From Acidobacteriaceae bacterium (GTDB lineage Bacteria > Acidobacteriota > Terriglobia > Terriglobales > Acidobacteriaceae), in NCBI GenBank assembly GCA_003151335.1, contig PLXE01000117.1:36064-100063 (forward strand): DNA of 64,000 bases, read 5' to 3'. The notes beneath the pieces were generated by a model, which saw only the letters and a program-made list of their open reading frames with translations, ran no database searches and was not told where the DNA came from. Of the stretch, positions 1 through 10,123 are shown piece after piece. Position 1 is the stretch's first letter, and each line of letters starts with the position of its first letter. The translations under genes were made by a program, and so were the position numbers.

Positions 1-368
1 TCGATCAGCCGCCGCGTGCGCGAAATCGTCGAGTGGTCCGGCGTGTACTCGTCCAGCGCAATGCCCACAAAGCGCCGCAGCGCCAGCGAATCCGCCAACC
101 GCCAGGCGATCCCACGCTCGCTGTCGATGCCCTCGAAATACCCGATCAGCAGCGACCGGAAGTAGATCCCCGGCGTCAGCGACGGCCGCCCGTACTTGGC
201 CGCATAGAACTTCGCACACCGCCCCTCGACAAACTCGTCGAAGCGCTGCGCCTCCAGCAACTCGTTCAGACGCTGATAGAACGGATGCCCCGGAGCCGAC
301 GCCAGCTCCGTGTGCGCAATCCAGATGTCCTCTTGCTTCTCCCGCTGCTTGCGCGTGCCCATTGCCAT
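1..368 (-). mobile_element. IS transposase (IS1182/IS5-like), N-terminal part, runs off the left edge
   Basis: The minus strand is open from an ATG at 368 to the window edge, about 122 residues. The protein starts MAMGTRKQREKQEDIWIAH and continues with RPSLTPGIYFRSLLIGYFEG and a stretch ending DHSTISRTRRLI. This resembles the N-terminal DUF772/InsH-type domain of IS1182/IS5 transposases, which precedes the DDE catalytic core; the core lies outside the window. A second in-frame ATG sits at 362. The element runs toward the left edge and its right-hand end lies just upstream of a truncated surface-protein gene, so it probably inserted into that gene. No terminal inverted repeat can be defined with only one end present. 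Family assignment is by recognition of the N-terminal domain. Confidence 0.75.
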
Positions 369-392
369 GCCCGCATTGTAGGAACAACCGCT

Positions 393-2054
393 GTGGATCG
401 TTCAATTATTTCGTGCACGCATCCAGACTTGCACCACGGCCTGCTAGGCACACAAACCCCAGCTTGCTTGGTCAATACCCTGTCGGACGGCAGCTTTGAA
501 AGCGGTACCCTGACCTGCTGGCACCCAGGTGGGATCTTTCCGCCCCTCATCTCGACGCAGCAGGTCCATAGCGGCAGCTTCGCCGCTCAGTTGGGCGCAA
601 CCGGCAGCCCAGTGCCAAATGGTGACTCGTCGCTCTATCAAGCCGTCACCATTCCCAACGGAGATAACCCGGCTGTGAGCTTCTGGTACTGGCCCTCGAC
701 AAGCGGCACAATCGAAAACGAATGGCAGGAGGTGCAGGTCCGCGACAGCAATGGAAACAAGCTGGCCCAGATCTTCAAGCTGGCATCCAACACCCAAACC
801 TGGACGCAGGTGACCTACGACCTGACACCCTACCAGGGACAGACGATCCAGATCTATTTCAATTCTCACGCAGATGGCTACACCGGCTTGACCTACATGT
901 ATGTGGACGACGTCTCCATTACCAGCGGTGGCAGCTCCCAGCCGCTGCAATTCGTCGCCGTCACGCCCTGCCGCTTGGTGGACACGCGGTCGCACGCTAG
1001 CGGAGGCCCGATTCCGGGCGGCACTTTCCGAAGCTTCCCCATACCACAGGAAGGCGGCTGCAACATTCCCGCCACTGCGGCAGCTTACTCGCTGAACATC
1101 TCTGTGGTTCCGTCCGGCCCGCTGGGATATCTCACCCTATGGCCCACCGGGCAAGGCAAACCCGTAGTCGCCACCCTGAACTCGCTCGATGGTCGCATCA
1201 AGGCCGACGCTGCCATTGTGCCCGCCGGGGACCATGGCGCGATTAGTATTTACGTCACCAACACGACCAATGTGGTGCTCGACATTAACGGCTACTTCGC
1301 CCCGGCTTCAGGGTCCACGTTGGCCTTCTATCCGCTGACCCCCTGCCGCGTCGCTGACACGCGACACCCCAACGGCGGCCTGGGATCGCCCTACTTGACC
1401 GGCGGTCAGGAACGCGCTTTCCCTATACTCGATGCCAGCTCCTGCAACATTCCTTCCAGCGCCGCCGCCTATTCGCTCAACTTCTCCGTGGTTCCCCACG
1501 GCGGGCTGGGTTACATGACGGTCTGGCCCACCGGCCAGTCAAGGCCGCTGGTTTCAACTTTGAATGATATTCCCGGGACGATCATCGCCAATGCCGCGAT
1601 TGTGCCCGCGGGCAGCAGCGGTGACATCTCCGTCTATCCCAGCAACGACACAGACTTGGTCATCGACATCAACGGCTACTTCGCAGCGCCGGGTACGGGT
1701 GGACTGTCGCTCTATGCGGCGGCGCCTTGCCGGATCATCGACACCCGCAAGCTGGGCCCGCCCTTTAGCGGAAATCTGACTCCTCCCGTGGATGTGGTGC
1801 ATAGCCCCTGTGGACCGCCGGCGACTGCGCAGGCGTATGTCGTCAACGCGACGGCCGTGCCGACAGGCGCGCTGGGCTACCTAACGCTGTGGCCGGACGG
1901 CCAGTCGAGACCGCTGGTCTCGACCTTGAACGCATTGGATGGATCCATCTCTAGCAACATGGCGATCGTGCCCACCACCAACGGCAAGGTCGATGCCTAC
2001 GCGTCGGGACTCACCCATCTGGTCCTCGACATCTCCAGCTACTTCGCCCCGTAG
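393..2054 (+). CDS. Secreted/surface protein with three 'TPCR-DTR' repeats, 5'-truncated next to the IS
   Basis: The frame is open from inside the IS, but recognisable protein begins at about 465. The product has a jelly-roll-like segment (NTLSDGSFESG to MYVDDVSIT, about 465-930), as in choice-of-anchor or carbohydrate-binding modules. Three repeats of about 120 residues follow. They open with VTPCRLVDTR (about 950), LTPCRVADTR (about 1335) and APCRIIDTR (about 1715), and each closes with LDINGYF or a similar phrase. No signal peptide, convincing start codon or ribosome site is present; the GTG at 393 is only the first in-frame candidate outside the transposase. The gene therefore looks like a 3' remnant whose export signal was lost to the IS insertion. 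The repeat family is common in acidobacterial surface proteins; its binding function is unknown. Confidence 0.7.
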   Translation: MDRSIISCTHPDLHHGLLGTQTPACLVNTLSDGSFESGTLTCWHPGGIFPPLISTQQVHSGSFAAQLGATGSPVPNGDSSLYQAVTIPNGDNPAVSFWYWPSTSGTIENEWQEVQVRDSNGNKLAQIFKLASNTQTWTQVTYDLTPYQGQTIQIYFNSHADGYTGLTYMYVDDVSITSGGSSQPLQFVAVTPCRLVDTRSHASGGPIPGGTFRSFPIPQEGGCNIPATAAAYSLNISVVPSGPLGYLTLWPTGQGKPVVATLNSLDGRIKADAAIVPAGDHGAISIYVTNTTNVVLDINGYFAPASGSTLAFYPLTPCRVADTRHPNGGLGSPYLTGGQERAFPILDASSCNIPSSAAAYSLNFSVVPHGGLGYMTVWPTGQSRPLVSTLNDIPGTIIANAAIVPAGSSGDISVYPSNDTDLVIDINGYFAAPGTGGLSLYAAAPCRIIDTRKLGPPFSGNLTPPVDVVHSPCGPPATAQAYVVNATAVPTGALGYLTLWPDGQSRPLVSTLNALDGSISSNMAIVPTTNGKVDAYASGLTHLVLDISSYFAP

Positions 2055-2346
2055 ACCGGCCACGATTTCGCTCACAACCCAACCCAGCGCTACTTCCCGC
2101 CTTGTCACCGCAAGCAGTGACGCAGTTCACGGACAAACGGGGCGGTTGGCAATTATTAAGTAGTGTTGTTTGTGTGCGGCAAAGTGCCTCGTGTCCGCCT
2201 GGAGGAACTCCATATAGACCCTCACGCCGCCCGCTCCTCCTGATGGAAATCCCGGCTCATTCCTCTTTCACCGGGTCTCCGATCAAGAAACTGCGCGCTT
2301 GAGGGCTGTCAGTCTTGTACTCGGTCTAAGCCTAAAAGGGGGCAGT
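2055..2346. other. Intergenic stretch between two paralogous surface-protein genes
   Basis: No gene was found in these 292 bases. They hold the leader of the next gene, ending in a purine-rich ribosome site (AAAAGGGGG) just before its ATG. A short AT-richer patch (TTGGCAATTATTAAG) near 2145-2160 is a possible promoter region but has no clear -35/-10 pair. Confidence 0.4.
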
Positions 2347-4920
2347 ATGAAGAAATCTGGCCTATGGAAGATGGTTTGTGTCGTCTGTGTGTTTTGCGCC
2401 GCGTCCGTGATTGCCTCGCCGGCGCAGACGTTAACGACGATCTATAACTTCACCGGTGCAAACGGCTCGCATCCCTACGCAGGGTTGCTGTTGGCTGGCG
2501 ACGGAAATTTCTACGGGACGACGGTGCAGGGAGGGCCCCACGGGGCCGGCTCGGTTTTCAAAATCACTCCCAGCGGCACATTGACCACGTTGCACAGCTT
2601 CAACGGAAGTGACGGCCTTAATCCTTACGCAGGGCTGGTGCTAGGCAACGATGGCAATTTTTACGGGACGACCAATAACGGCGGGTATCACTCTATCGGC
2701 GAAGTCTTCAAGATCACGCCCGGCGGCACCTTGGCCGTACTGCACTTCTTTAACTACGACTACGGCGACGGTGGCTACCCGGGCGGGCTGGTACTGGGTA
2801 GGGACGGAAATTTATACGGCACGACTACGTTGGGCGGCGACCCTAGTAATGGAACGTTCTTCGTAGTCTCACCCGATGGCAACACATTTGCCACGCTGTA
2901 CTATTTTGCGTCTTCGATAGGCAAAAATCCTGGTACCGCGCTGGTGCTAGGCAGTGACGGGAACTTTTATGGGACAGCCCCGGCGGGCGGGGCCAACGCC
3001 GCGGGTACTGTTTTCAAAATCACTCCGGGCGGCACACCGACCCTGCTTTACAGTTTTTGCTCGCAACCGAACTGCACTGACGGCGCCAGCCCCTCCGCGC
3101 CGCTGCTGCTAGCCAGCGATGGGAATTTCTACGGGATAGCTTACGGGGGTGGGGATTACCAGTTTGGCACAGTCTTCAAAATCACTCCCAGCGGCGCTCT
3201 GACCACGTTGCACAGCTTCGACCGCACCTACGGCCGTAACCCTCTGGGAGCGCTGATTCAAGCCCACGACGGGAATTTCTACGGAACAACCACAGCGGGC
3301 GGAGCTCACGACGCTGGCACGATCTTTCAGATGACCCCGGCAGGTGTGCTGACCTCAATCTACAGCTTCAACACCTCGGATGGTGCGACCCCGGATGCGG
3401 GACTCGTGCAAGGCACGGATGGGAAGTTCTACGGAACCACCTATTCTGGCGGGACCAACAATCTCGGCACGATCTTCAAGTTGACGCCACCGCCTTCCAC
3501 AACGACCGTCGTGACCAGTACTCCAAATCCTTCGGAAGAGGGACAGCTAGTCACTCTCACCGCGACGGTAGGTCCCTCAGGGCCGCCGACGCCGACGGGT
3601 ACCGTGAGCTTCACCTCGAACGGCGTCGCGATTTCCGGCTGCACGGCCGTGCCCCTGACCTCGCAGCTTATGGCGGTCTGCACCACCTCGACACTGGCGG
3701 TAGGCACGGATGCCATCGTAGCGATCTACTCGGGCGACTCCAATTATTCCGGCAGCAGTGGCACGCTTGCGCAACTGGTTAATCCCACTCCATCGCCACT
3801 GCAATTCGTCGCTGTGACCCCGTGCCGACTGGTGGACACGCGGCCACCGAACGGCAGCGGCCCCATCCAGGGCGGCACCTCCCAAAACTTCCCCATTCCG
3901 CAAGAGGGCGGCTGCAACGTTCCGGCGAGCGCGGCCGCGTATTCGCTAAATGTTTCTGTCGTGCCGCAACATACGCTGGGTTACTTGACTATCTGGCCCG
4001 CGGGGGAAGGACGACCTGTGGTCGCCACCCTGAACTCGCTGGATGGTCGCATCAAGGCCGACGCCGCGATCGTGCCCGCGGGTGAGAATGGAGCGGTGAG
4101 CGTCTACGTCACAGATACCTCCAACTTGATTCTCGACATCAACGGCTACTTCGTGCCGGCATCGGGTTCTACGCTGGCCTTCTATCCGCTGACACCATGT
4201 CGGGTCGCCGACACACGCAGCAGCAGCTATCCCCAGGGTCTGGGATCGCCGTTTTTGCCGGGCCACCAGGAACGCGCCTTCCCCATACTCAATGCAACGA
4301 GCTGCCATATTCCCTCCAGCGCCGAGGCCTATTCATTGAATTTCTCCGTGGTGCCCCACGGCGGGCTGGGTTATCTGACGGTCTGGCCCACCGGCCAGAC
4401 GCGGCCGCTGGTCTCCACCTTGAACGATGTGCCGGGAACCATCATCGCCAACGCGGCGCTTGTGCCCGCGGGTACCAACGGTGAGGTCTCGGTTTATCCC
4501 TCCAACGACACCGACTTGATCATTGACATCAATGGCTACTTCGCAACTCCCGGTGCGGGTGGACTGTCGCTGTATGCGGTGGCGCCTTGCCGGGTCATCG
4601 ACACACGCCACGTGGGGAACGGTCAGCCGTTCAGCGGGACCCTCAATCCTCCGGTGAACGTGACCGGAAGTTTTTGTGGACCGCCCGCCACGGCGAAGGC
4701 CTATGTCTTCAACGCGACGGTGGTGCCGACCGGCGCGCTGGGCTACCTGACGCTATGGCCCGACGGCGACCCGAAACCGCTGGTCTCGACCTTGAACGCA
4801 TTGGATGGATCGATCACCAACAACATGGCCATCGTGCCCACCAGCAACGGCAAGGTCGATGCCTTCGCGTCCGGAATCACGCAACTGATCATGGACATCT
4901 CCAGCTACTTCGCGCCATGA
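2347..4920 (+). CDS. Exported GloVer-repeat / Ig-like / triple 'TPCR-DTR' surface protein
   Basis: An 857-residue protein starts at an ATG behind AAAAGGGGG. A signal peptide (MKKSGLWKMVCVVCVFCAAS, cleaved near SPAQT) is followed by about eight tandem repeats of roughly 45 residues with DGNFYGTT and VFKITP-type cores. These are the GloVer (gloverin-like tandem) repeats of acidobacterial and verrucomicrobial surface proteins. An Ig-like domain follows (about residues 385-480, containing TGTVSFTSNG and YSGDSNYSGSS). The last 370 residues are three 'TPCR-DTR' repeats in the same A-B-C order as the truncated upstream protein. The protein is probably exported and cell-surface attached. No enzymatic motif or sorting signal was seen. 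Family recognition is firm; role is unknown. Confidence 0.85.
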   Translation: MKKSGLWKMVCVVCVFCAASVIASPAQTLTTIYNFTGANGSHPYAGLLLAGDGNFYGTTVQGGPHGAGSVFKITPSGTLTTLHSFNGSDGLNPYAGLVLGNDGNFYGTTNNGGYHSIGEVFKITPGGTLAVLHFFNYDYGDGGYPGGLVLGRDGNLYGTTTLGGDPSNGTFFVVSPDGNTFATLYYFASSIGKNPGTALVLGSDGNFYGTAPAGGANAAGTVFKITPGGTPTLLYSFCSQPNCTDGASPSAPLLLASDGNFYGIAYGGGDYQFGTVFKITPSGALTTLHSFDRTYGRNPLGALIQAHDGNFYGTTTAGGAHDAGTIFQMTPAGVLTSIYSFNTSDGATPDAGLVQGTDGKFYGTTYSGGTNNLGTIFKLTPPPSTTTVVTSTPNPSEEGQLVTLTATVGPSGPPTPTGTVSFTSNGVAISGCTAVPLTSQLMAVCTTSTLAVGTDAIVAIYSGDSNYSGSSGTLAQLVNPTPSPLQFVAVTPCRLVDTRPPNGSGPIQGGTSQNFPIPQEGGCNVPASAAAYSLNVSVVPQHTLGYLTIWPAGEGRPVVATLNSLDGRIKADAAIVPAGENGAVSVYVTDTSNLILDINGYFVPASGSTLAFYPLTPCRVADTRSSSYPQGLGSPFLPGHQERAFPILNATSCHIPSSAEAYSLNFSVVPHGGLGYLTVWPTGQTRPLVSTLNDVPGTIIANAALVPAGTNGEVSVYPSNDTDLIIDINGYFATPGAGGLSLYAVAPCRVIDTRHVGNGQPFSGTLNPPVNVTGSFCGPPATAKAYVFNATVVPTGALGYLTLWPDGDPKPLVSTLNALDGSITNNMAIVPTSNGKVDAFASGITQLIMDISSYFAP

Positions 4921-5035
4921 ATTGCTGGTCGTGTCCTAGTCTGAATTGAAATTGGGCCAGTACCGAATTGCTGGGGCGCTTGAACCCCTTGTCTTTTCCC
5001 GGTAGGATGACAGTCTTCGCAACGGAGGATCGTCG

Positions 5036-8000
5036 ATGCGTCGCCTGTCTGCGCTTTGCGTGCTCGCCGTTTTGTCGATTGCCGGGAACTCGACTGCACA
5101 GGTCAACCCAGCCCTTGTCGGGGGCATGAAGTGGCGGCAGATCGGGCCGTTTCGCGGTGGCCGTGTGCTGGCCGTCGCGGGAGTTCCGGGCGATCCCAAT
5201 ACCTATTATTTCGGCGCGGTCGCCGGAGGGATCTTCAAAAGCACCAACGGCGGTCTCAGTTGGACCCCAACCTTCGACCATGAGGACATCTCCTCCATCG
5301 GCGCCATCGCGGTGGCGGATGCGGACCACAACATCCTTTACGCGGGCAGCGGCGAAGCCTGTTTGCGCGGCAACATCTCCTACGGGAACGGGGTTTACAA
5401 GTCAACTGACGCTGGCCTGACCTGGAAGAACGTAGGCCTGAAAGACACGCGCCACATCGGGGCCGTCATCATCGATCCTCGCAATCCTGACATTGTCCTG
5501 GTTGCAGCCTTGGGGCATGCCTGGGGCCCGAATGCGGAACGGGGCGTTTTCCGCACCGCCGACGGCGGCAAGACTTGGCAGAAGGTCCTCTACAAGGACG
5601 ACAATACCGGCGCGATTGATGTGGTATTCGATCCCAGAAATTCCAGCGTAGTTTACGCTGCGCTGTGGCAGGTTCGCCGCCAGCCCTGGTACTTCAACAG
5701 TGGCGGCCCCGGCAGCGGCCTGTACAAATCGGTGGACGGCGGACTCACGTGGAAACAGCTTACCGGCCACGGTCTGCCGGAAGGCAATCTCGGACGCATT
5801 GGCATTTCGGTTTCGGGAGCGGATTCCAATCGGGTCTATGCGCTCATCGAAGCCAAAGAAGGCGGACTCTATCGCTCCGACGATGCCGGCAATTCCTGGA
5901 CGCGTGTCAACGACGACGAACGCTATCGCCAGCGCGCCTGGTACTTCACCCACGTGTTTGCCGATCCCAAGCAGGCCGACACGGTGTATGTGCTGAACAC
6001 CGGCGCATTCCGCTCCAGCGACGGGGGGAAGACCTTCGAGTTGCTGCCGGCGCCGCACGGCGATCATCATGGGCTGTGGATAGATCCCACCAATCCGCAA
6101 CGCCTCATCAACAGCAACGATGGCGGGGTGACGATATCCGTGGACGGCGGGAAGACCTGGACCCAACAGAACAATCAGCCGACCGCGCAGTTCTACCACG
6201 TCGCCGTCGATAATCATTGGCCCTATCGGGTGTATGGAGCGCAACAGGACAACAGCACGGTTGCCATCGCCAGCCGCACCGACGACGGGGTGATCGCACG
6301 CCAGGATTGGTATGACGTCGGCGGCGGGGAGAGCGGATATATCGCTCCCGACCCGCGCGATCCTGAGATTGTGTACGCGGGCTCGGACGGAGCCACCATC
6401 AGCCGCTACGACCACCGCACCAAGCAGATGCAGGATGTCTCGCCTTACCCGCTGGATACGTCGGGTAACGGCGCGGGCGAACTCAAGTACCGCTTTCAGT
6501 GGACCGAACCGGTGTTGGTTTCGGCCTACGACTCCAACGTCATCTACAGCGCATCGCAGTTCGTGCTCAAGAGTGCCGACCAGGGCCGCAGTTGGAACGC
6601 CATCAGCCCCGATCTGACCCGCAACGACAAGAGCAAGCAGAAGCCCTCCGGCGGCGAGATCACCCTCGACATTACGAGCGTCGAATATTACGACACGGTC
6701 TTCGCCCTCGCCGAGTCGCCATTGCAGAAGGGAATGCTCTGGGCGGGAACCGATGACGGCTTGATTCATCTCACCCGCGACGACGGTAAGACCTGGGAGA
6801 ACGTCACTCCGAAAGATATGCCGGAGTGGAGCATGGTCAGCATCATCGAGGCCTCGCACCACGACGCCGGCACCGCGTATGCGGCGATTGACCGCCATAA
6901 GCTCGACGACCTCAACCCGCTTATCTACAAGACCCACGACTTCGGCAAGAGTTGGATCCGCATCGCCAACGGCATACCATCCGGCTCCTATGTGCGCTCG
7001 GTGCGCGAGGATCCCAAGATGAAAGGTTTGCTCTACGCCGGCACGGAGACGGGGGTCTATTTCTCCGCCGACGATGGCGCTCACTGGCAGTCGCTGCAGT
7101 TGAACCTGCCCACTTCGCCGGTCCACGACTTGGCTGTCAAAGACGATGACCTTGTCGCCGCAACCCATGGCCGGTCGTTCTGGATACTCGACGACGTCAG
7201 CCCTCTGCGACAGGCAAATTCCGCAATGGCGGCCGCCGATTTCCATCTCTATCAACCGGCCACGGCGATACGCCTGCACTTCTCTGACGAGGTCGACCGC
7301 AAGCGTCCCGTGGGAGACAATCCTCCCAAGGGCGCGATCCTGGATTACTACCTGCAAGCCAAACCGGCAGAGAAAGAAGCGATCACGATCGAGATCCTCG
7401 ATGCCCAAGGCAAGCTGGTGCGCAAGCTTTCCAATCACAAGGAGAGCAAACAGGAGCAGCCGCCCGAGTGGCCCGACCGCGAGAAACCGGCGGAGCTGCT
7501 GCCCGCCGAGGCGGGCATGAACCGCTTCGCCTGGGACTTCCGCTACGATCCTCCGGCCCAGATTGCAGGAGCGTTCTATTCTGGCGAGCCGCCGCGAGGT
7601 CCGCTGGTAATTCCCGGCACTTACCAGGTCAAGCTCACCGTGAAAGGCAAGAGTCAGACCGCGCCCTTGGAGGTGAAGCTGGATCCCCGGTTGCAGAATT
7701 CGGTCACGTCCGCAGACATGCAAAAGCAGATCGAGCTTGCGCTCAAGGTGCAGCAGGACATCGACGCGCTGCATCGGGCGGTCAACCAGATCCGCGAACT
7801 CCGCGCCAATTTGCAGACCTTGCAGAAGTGGGCTGGAGAAGGCCCTTCCAGCGGCGAAGTTGTTTCCGCCGCGCACGCCCTCGATCAGAAGATGACTCCG
7901 GTTGAGGGACTCTTGATGCAGGTCAAGATGAAGAGTTCAGAAGGCAACCTGCGCTATCCCAACATGCTCAACGAGCAGTACGCTACCTTCAACGAGGTCG

Positions 8001-8185
8001 TGCAGGACGTTGATGCCGCGCCGACCGCGCAGCAATTACTGGTGTTTGACGAACTGCACTCCCGCCTGAGCGCGCAATTGTCGAGCTGGCAGGAGATCGT
8101 GCGCGTGGAAGTCCCCGCGCTGAATGACCTGATGCGCAAGCATGGAGTGCCGACGCTGGCCGTCGGCGCCGGCCAGGGTGAGTGA
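5036..8185 (+). CDS. Secreted VPS10/sortilin-like BNR beta-propeller protein (paralogue 1)
   Basis: A 1049-residue protein. ATG 5036 follows the ribosome site AACGGAGG. The signal peptide ends near GNSTAQ. The body carries many BNR/Asp-box-like blades of the form S.DGG.TW, for example STNGGLSWTPTF, STDAGLTWKNVG, TADGGKTWQKVL and SVDGGLTWKQLT. These belong to the VPS10/sortilin-type 'glycosyl hydrolase' propellers that are expanded in Acidobacteriota and Bacteroidota. A C-terminal part (about residue 720 onward) has an ILDDVSPLR link, a beta domain with FAWDFRYDPP, and a final helical region rich in Gln and Leu. Catalytic activity is not established for this family. A divergent full-length paralogue lies at 36407-39604. 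Expected location is periplasm or outside. Confidence 0.88.
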   Translation: MRRLSALCVLAVLSIAGNSTAQVNPALVGGMKWRQIGPFRGGRVLAVAGVPGDPNTYYFGAVAGGIFKSTNGGLSWTPTFDHEDISSIGAIAVADADHNILYAGSGEACLRGNISYGNGVYKSTDAGLTWKNVGLKDTRHIGAVIIDPRNPDIVLVAALGHAWGPNAERGVFRTADGGKTWQKVLYKDDNTGAIDVVFDPRNSSVVYAALWQVRRQPWYFNSGGPGSGLYKSVDGGLTWKQLTGHGLPEGNLGRIGISVSGADSNRVYALIEAKEGGLYRSDDAGNSWTRVNDDERYRQRAWYFTHVFADPKQADTVYVLNTGAFRSSDGGKTFELLPAPHGDHHGLWIDPTNPQRLINSNDGGVTISVDGGKTWTQQNNQPTAQFYHVAVDNHWPYRVYGAQQDNSTVAIASRTDDGVIARQDWYDVGGGESGYIAPDPRDPEIVYAGSDGATISRYDHRTKQMQDVSPYPLDTSGNGAGELKYRFQWTEPVLVSAYDSNVIYSASQFVLKSADQGRSWNAISPDLTRNDKSKQKPSGGEITLDITSVEYYDTVFALAESPLQKGMLWAGTDDGLIHLTRDDGKTWENVTPKDMPEWSMVSIIEASHHDAGTAYAAIDRHKLDDLNPLIYKTHDFGKSWIRIANGIPSGSYVRSVREDPKMKGLLYAGTETGVYFSADDGAHWQSLQLNLPTSPVHDLAVKDDDLVAATHGRSFWILDDVSPLRQANSAMAAADFHLYQPATAIRLHFSDEVDRKRPVGDNPPKGAILDYYLQAKPAEKEAITIEILDAQGKLVRKLSNHKESKQEQPPEWPDREKPAELLPAEAGMNRFAWDFRYDPPAQIAGAFYSGEPPRGPLVIPGTYQVKLTVKGKSQTAPLEVKLDPRLQNSVTSADMQKQIELALKVQQDIDALHRAVNQIRELRANLQTLQKWAGEGPSSGEVVSAAHALDQKMTPVEGLLMQVKMKSSEGNLRYPNMLNEQYATFNEVVQDVDAAPTAQQLLVFDELHSRLSAQLSSWQEIVRVEVPALNDLMRKHGVPTLAVGAGQGE

Positions 8186-8246
8186 GACGCACAAGGTTAA
8201 GAATATGCCACATTGTGGGAGTCATACAATGTAGCATAGTGAGAGA
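8186..8246. terminator. Inverted repeat between convergent genes
   Basis: ACATTGT and ACAATGT, about nine bases apart near 8212-8234, can form a small stem between the convergent ends of the VPS10-like gene and the hydrolase. There is no long T-run, so it is either a weak bidirectional terminator or a protein site. Confidence 0.3.
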
Positions 8247-9321
8247 TCACGGCTCTGGCTGGCGAAGCAGTTCCTGCAAATAGTCCTTCCAGATCGCCGG
8301 AAGCGTATGCGTGCCGTGTCCGCGGGTCTGGTTGCTAATCGGCAGCAGCACGTATTTGCCCCTGGGAACGCGTTTGATTTGCACTTCCATGATTCCGAGT
8401 TCCGGCGGATTGATGAAGTCGTCGGCGGAATTGATGGCCATCACCGGCACACGAACCTTCTCCAGATTGGGCGACGGGTCGTAGGTGCGCGACGCATCGA
8501 AGGCGTAGAGAAAGTCGTTGGCGTCGGTTGAGGCAAAGCGGGTGCGCATGAAGTTGTCTAGAAACGCGTCGGCGGCGTCGCGCGTGGGATATTGCTTCTG
8601 CATCTGCAGCGGGCTGCTGCCCATGACCAGCAGCACGTCGAGCGCGGTCTTCAAGCCTGGCGGGCGGCGATTTGTACTCACCGTTCTCCCACGCCGGGTC
8701 CTGGTGAATTGCATCCATGGCCATCTTGCGCATCATGCGATTGCGTCCGGCGATCTGCACCGGCAAGCACGCCAGCGGCATCATCGCGTCCATGAAGTCG
8801 GGGTAGGCCTCGCCCCATACCCACGAGTGCATGCAGCCCATCGAGGTGCCGATGATCAGGCGAAGATGGTTTACCTTCAGCCCATCAACCAGCAGTTGAT
8901 GCTGCGCGGCCACCATGTCGTCGTAGTCGTAATGCGGAAATCGCACATGCAGTCCATCGCTGGGTTTGCTGGACTTCCCATGCCCGATCCCATCCGGCAG
9001 GATGATGTAGTAGCGCGCCGCGTCGAGCAATTGGCCCGGCCCAAACAGCACGCCCGCGAACTGCGGCGAGACGAACTGCTTGCCCGAGCCAGTGGTTCCG
9101 TGAAGCACCATGACCGCGTTCGTAACTCGGCCGCTGGCATCGCGCTTCGGCGTGCCGAAGGTCGTGTAGTGCAGCCGCAGGCTGGGCAGCACTTCACCGG
9201 AACGGAAGTGAAAGTCTTGCGCGACGTAATCGCCTTCGGTCGCAGCAGGCGCGCCCTGAGCTGCCACGCCCGAGGCGCAGACTAGCAGACAGATCCAGAC
9301 ATAAGCGAGGAACTTAGACAT
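8247..9321 (-). pseudogene. Exported alpha/beta-hydrolase, MetX-like, split by one frameshift
   Basis: Two overlapping frames encode one protein. The N-terminal part starts at ATG 9321 with a signal peptide (MSKFLAYVWICLLVCASG), then LHGTTGSGKQF and the nucleophile elbow IIGTSMGCMHSWVWGE. The reading frame changes at about 8655-8670, after ENGEYKSPP. The other frame continues with GLKTALDVLLVMGSSPLQ, VMAINSADDFINPPE (acid region) and NQTRGHGTHTLP (catalytic His region), ending at 8247. The fold matches homoserine O-acetyltransferase-like (MetX) esterases, with Ser, Asp and His candidates all present across the two frames. A one-base change would restore about 357 residues, so this is either a recent mutation or a sequencing/assembly error. 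A TTG at 9339 is an alternative start. Confidence 0.72.
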
Positions 9322-9378
9322 GGCCTCAGCATAGCTCAACTGAAATGGTGCTGGGACGGAAATACTTGCGGGTTGAAC

Positions 9379-10032
9379 TCAGAAGCTTACGAACACGGCG
9401 GAGCGGTCTCGGGGAATAGTCAAATCGATTCCCCGTTGGTGATTGGCGGCGATGGTCGCGTCGAGGTCGAGCGTGTCGAGCGGGATCTCGCGCCGCTGGC
9501 GGCCAACTTCAATTTGCAGAGACTGGGCGGTCAGAACGTAATTGCGACTTTCAAGCCGCTCGCCGCCCTTCAGCACGAACACCGTCGGAGGCTGCCGCCT
9601 GGCGGCCGGGGCTTCTTCGGATTCCGGCACTTCGATTAGCTTCGGCGGCTGCGGAGGCGGCGCCGGTTGACGGGGTTCTCTGTCTTGTACCACAACTACC
9701 TGCGGCGAAGTCGGGGGCGCTGGCTGCTGAGGTGGCTGCTGATCGGAAGGCTCATCCCAAAAATAACCGTCTTCATCCCAGTACGGAGCGCCATAAGGGA
9801 ACCAGACGGCTCCGTATCCACGGTTATGATGGCCGCCAGAACGCAGCGGGAAAAAGCCATTCGACGAGCCCCGCCTGGTTCCGTGGCCTGGCATACGGCC
9901 TCCCGTGCCGGAAACTCCGACGCCGTGAGATCCTCCGCCCTGAGATCCGCCACCTGCCATCTGGGCAGGCAGAAGGGCGGCACTCAAAACCAGGACCGCC
10001 AAAACCAGTAAGTGCGACCGCCGCATATTCAT
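9379..10032 (-). CDS. Exported proline/glycine-rich protein of unknown function
   Basis: A 217-residue protein from ATG 10032 (ATG 10026 is equally possible). A signal peptide, MRRSHLLVLAVLVLSAALLP, is followed by a Gly/Ser/His-rich segment, an aromatic patch (GAPYWDEDGYFWDEP), a Pro/Gln-rich linker, and a compact C-terminal domain beginning TVFVLKGGERLESRNYVLT. That last part resembles the short beta domains of acidobacterial exported proteins that bear on 'gene expression at the wall' only by context; no function is known. Its stop lies about 58 bases from the divergent or convergent neighbours, with no clear operon partner. Confidence 0.68.
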   Translation of the reverse strand: MNMRRSHLLVLAVLVLSAALLPAQMAGGGSQGGGSHGVGVSGTGGRMPGHGTRRGSSNGFFPLRSGGHHNRGYGAVWFPYGAPYWDEDGYFWDEPSDQQPPQQPAPPTSPQVVVVQDREPRQPAPPPQPPKLIEVPESEEAPAARRQPPTVFVLKGGERLESRNYVLTAQSLQIEVGRQRREIPLDTLDLDATIAANHQRGIDLTIPRDRSAVFVSF

Positions 10033-10123
10033 ATGATGACACAATTGCGCCAAAACGGAGCATATTTCTTGTCCAAATAACTTGTCATGCAGCGGGCTGC
10101 AACGGTTCCAGAATTGACCCGCC

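Noticed and set aside
5402-7876. Very long minus-strand open frame opposite the VPS10-like gene
   Set aside because: It is antisense to a gene with a signal peptide and dozens of family motifs. The high GC content leaves the opposite third-position frame open. Its translation shows no recognisable motif.
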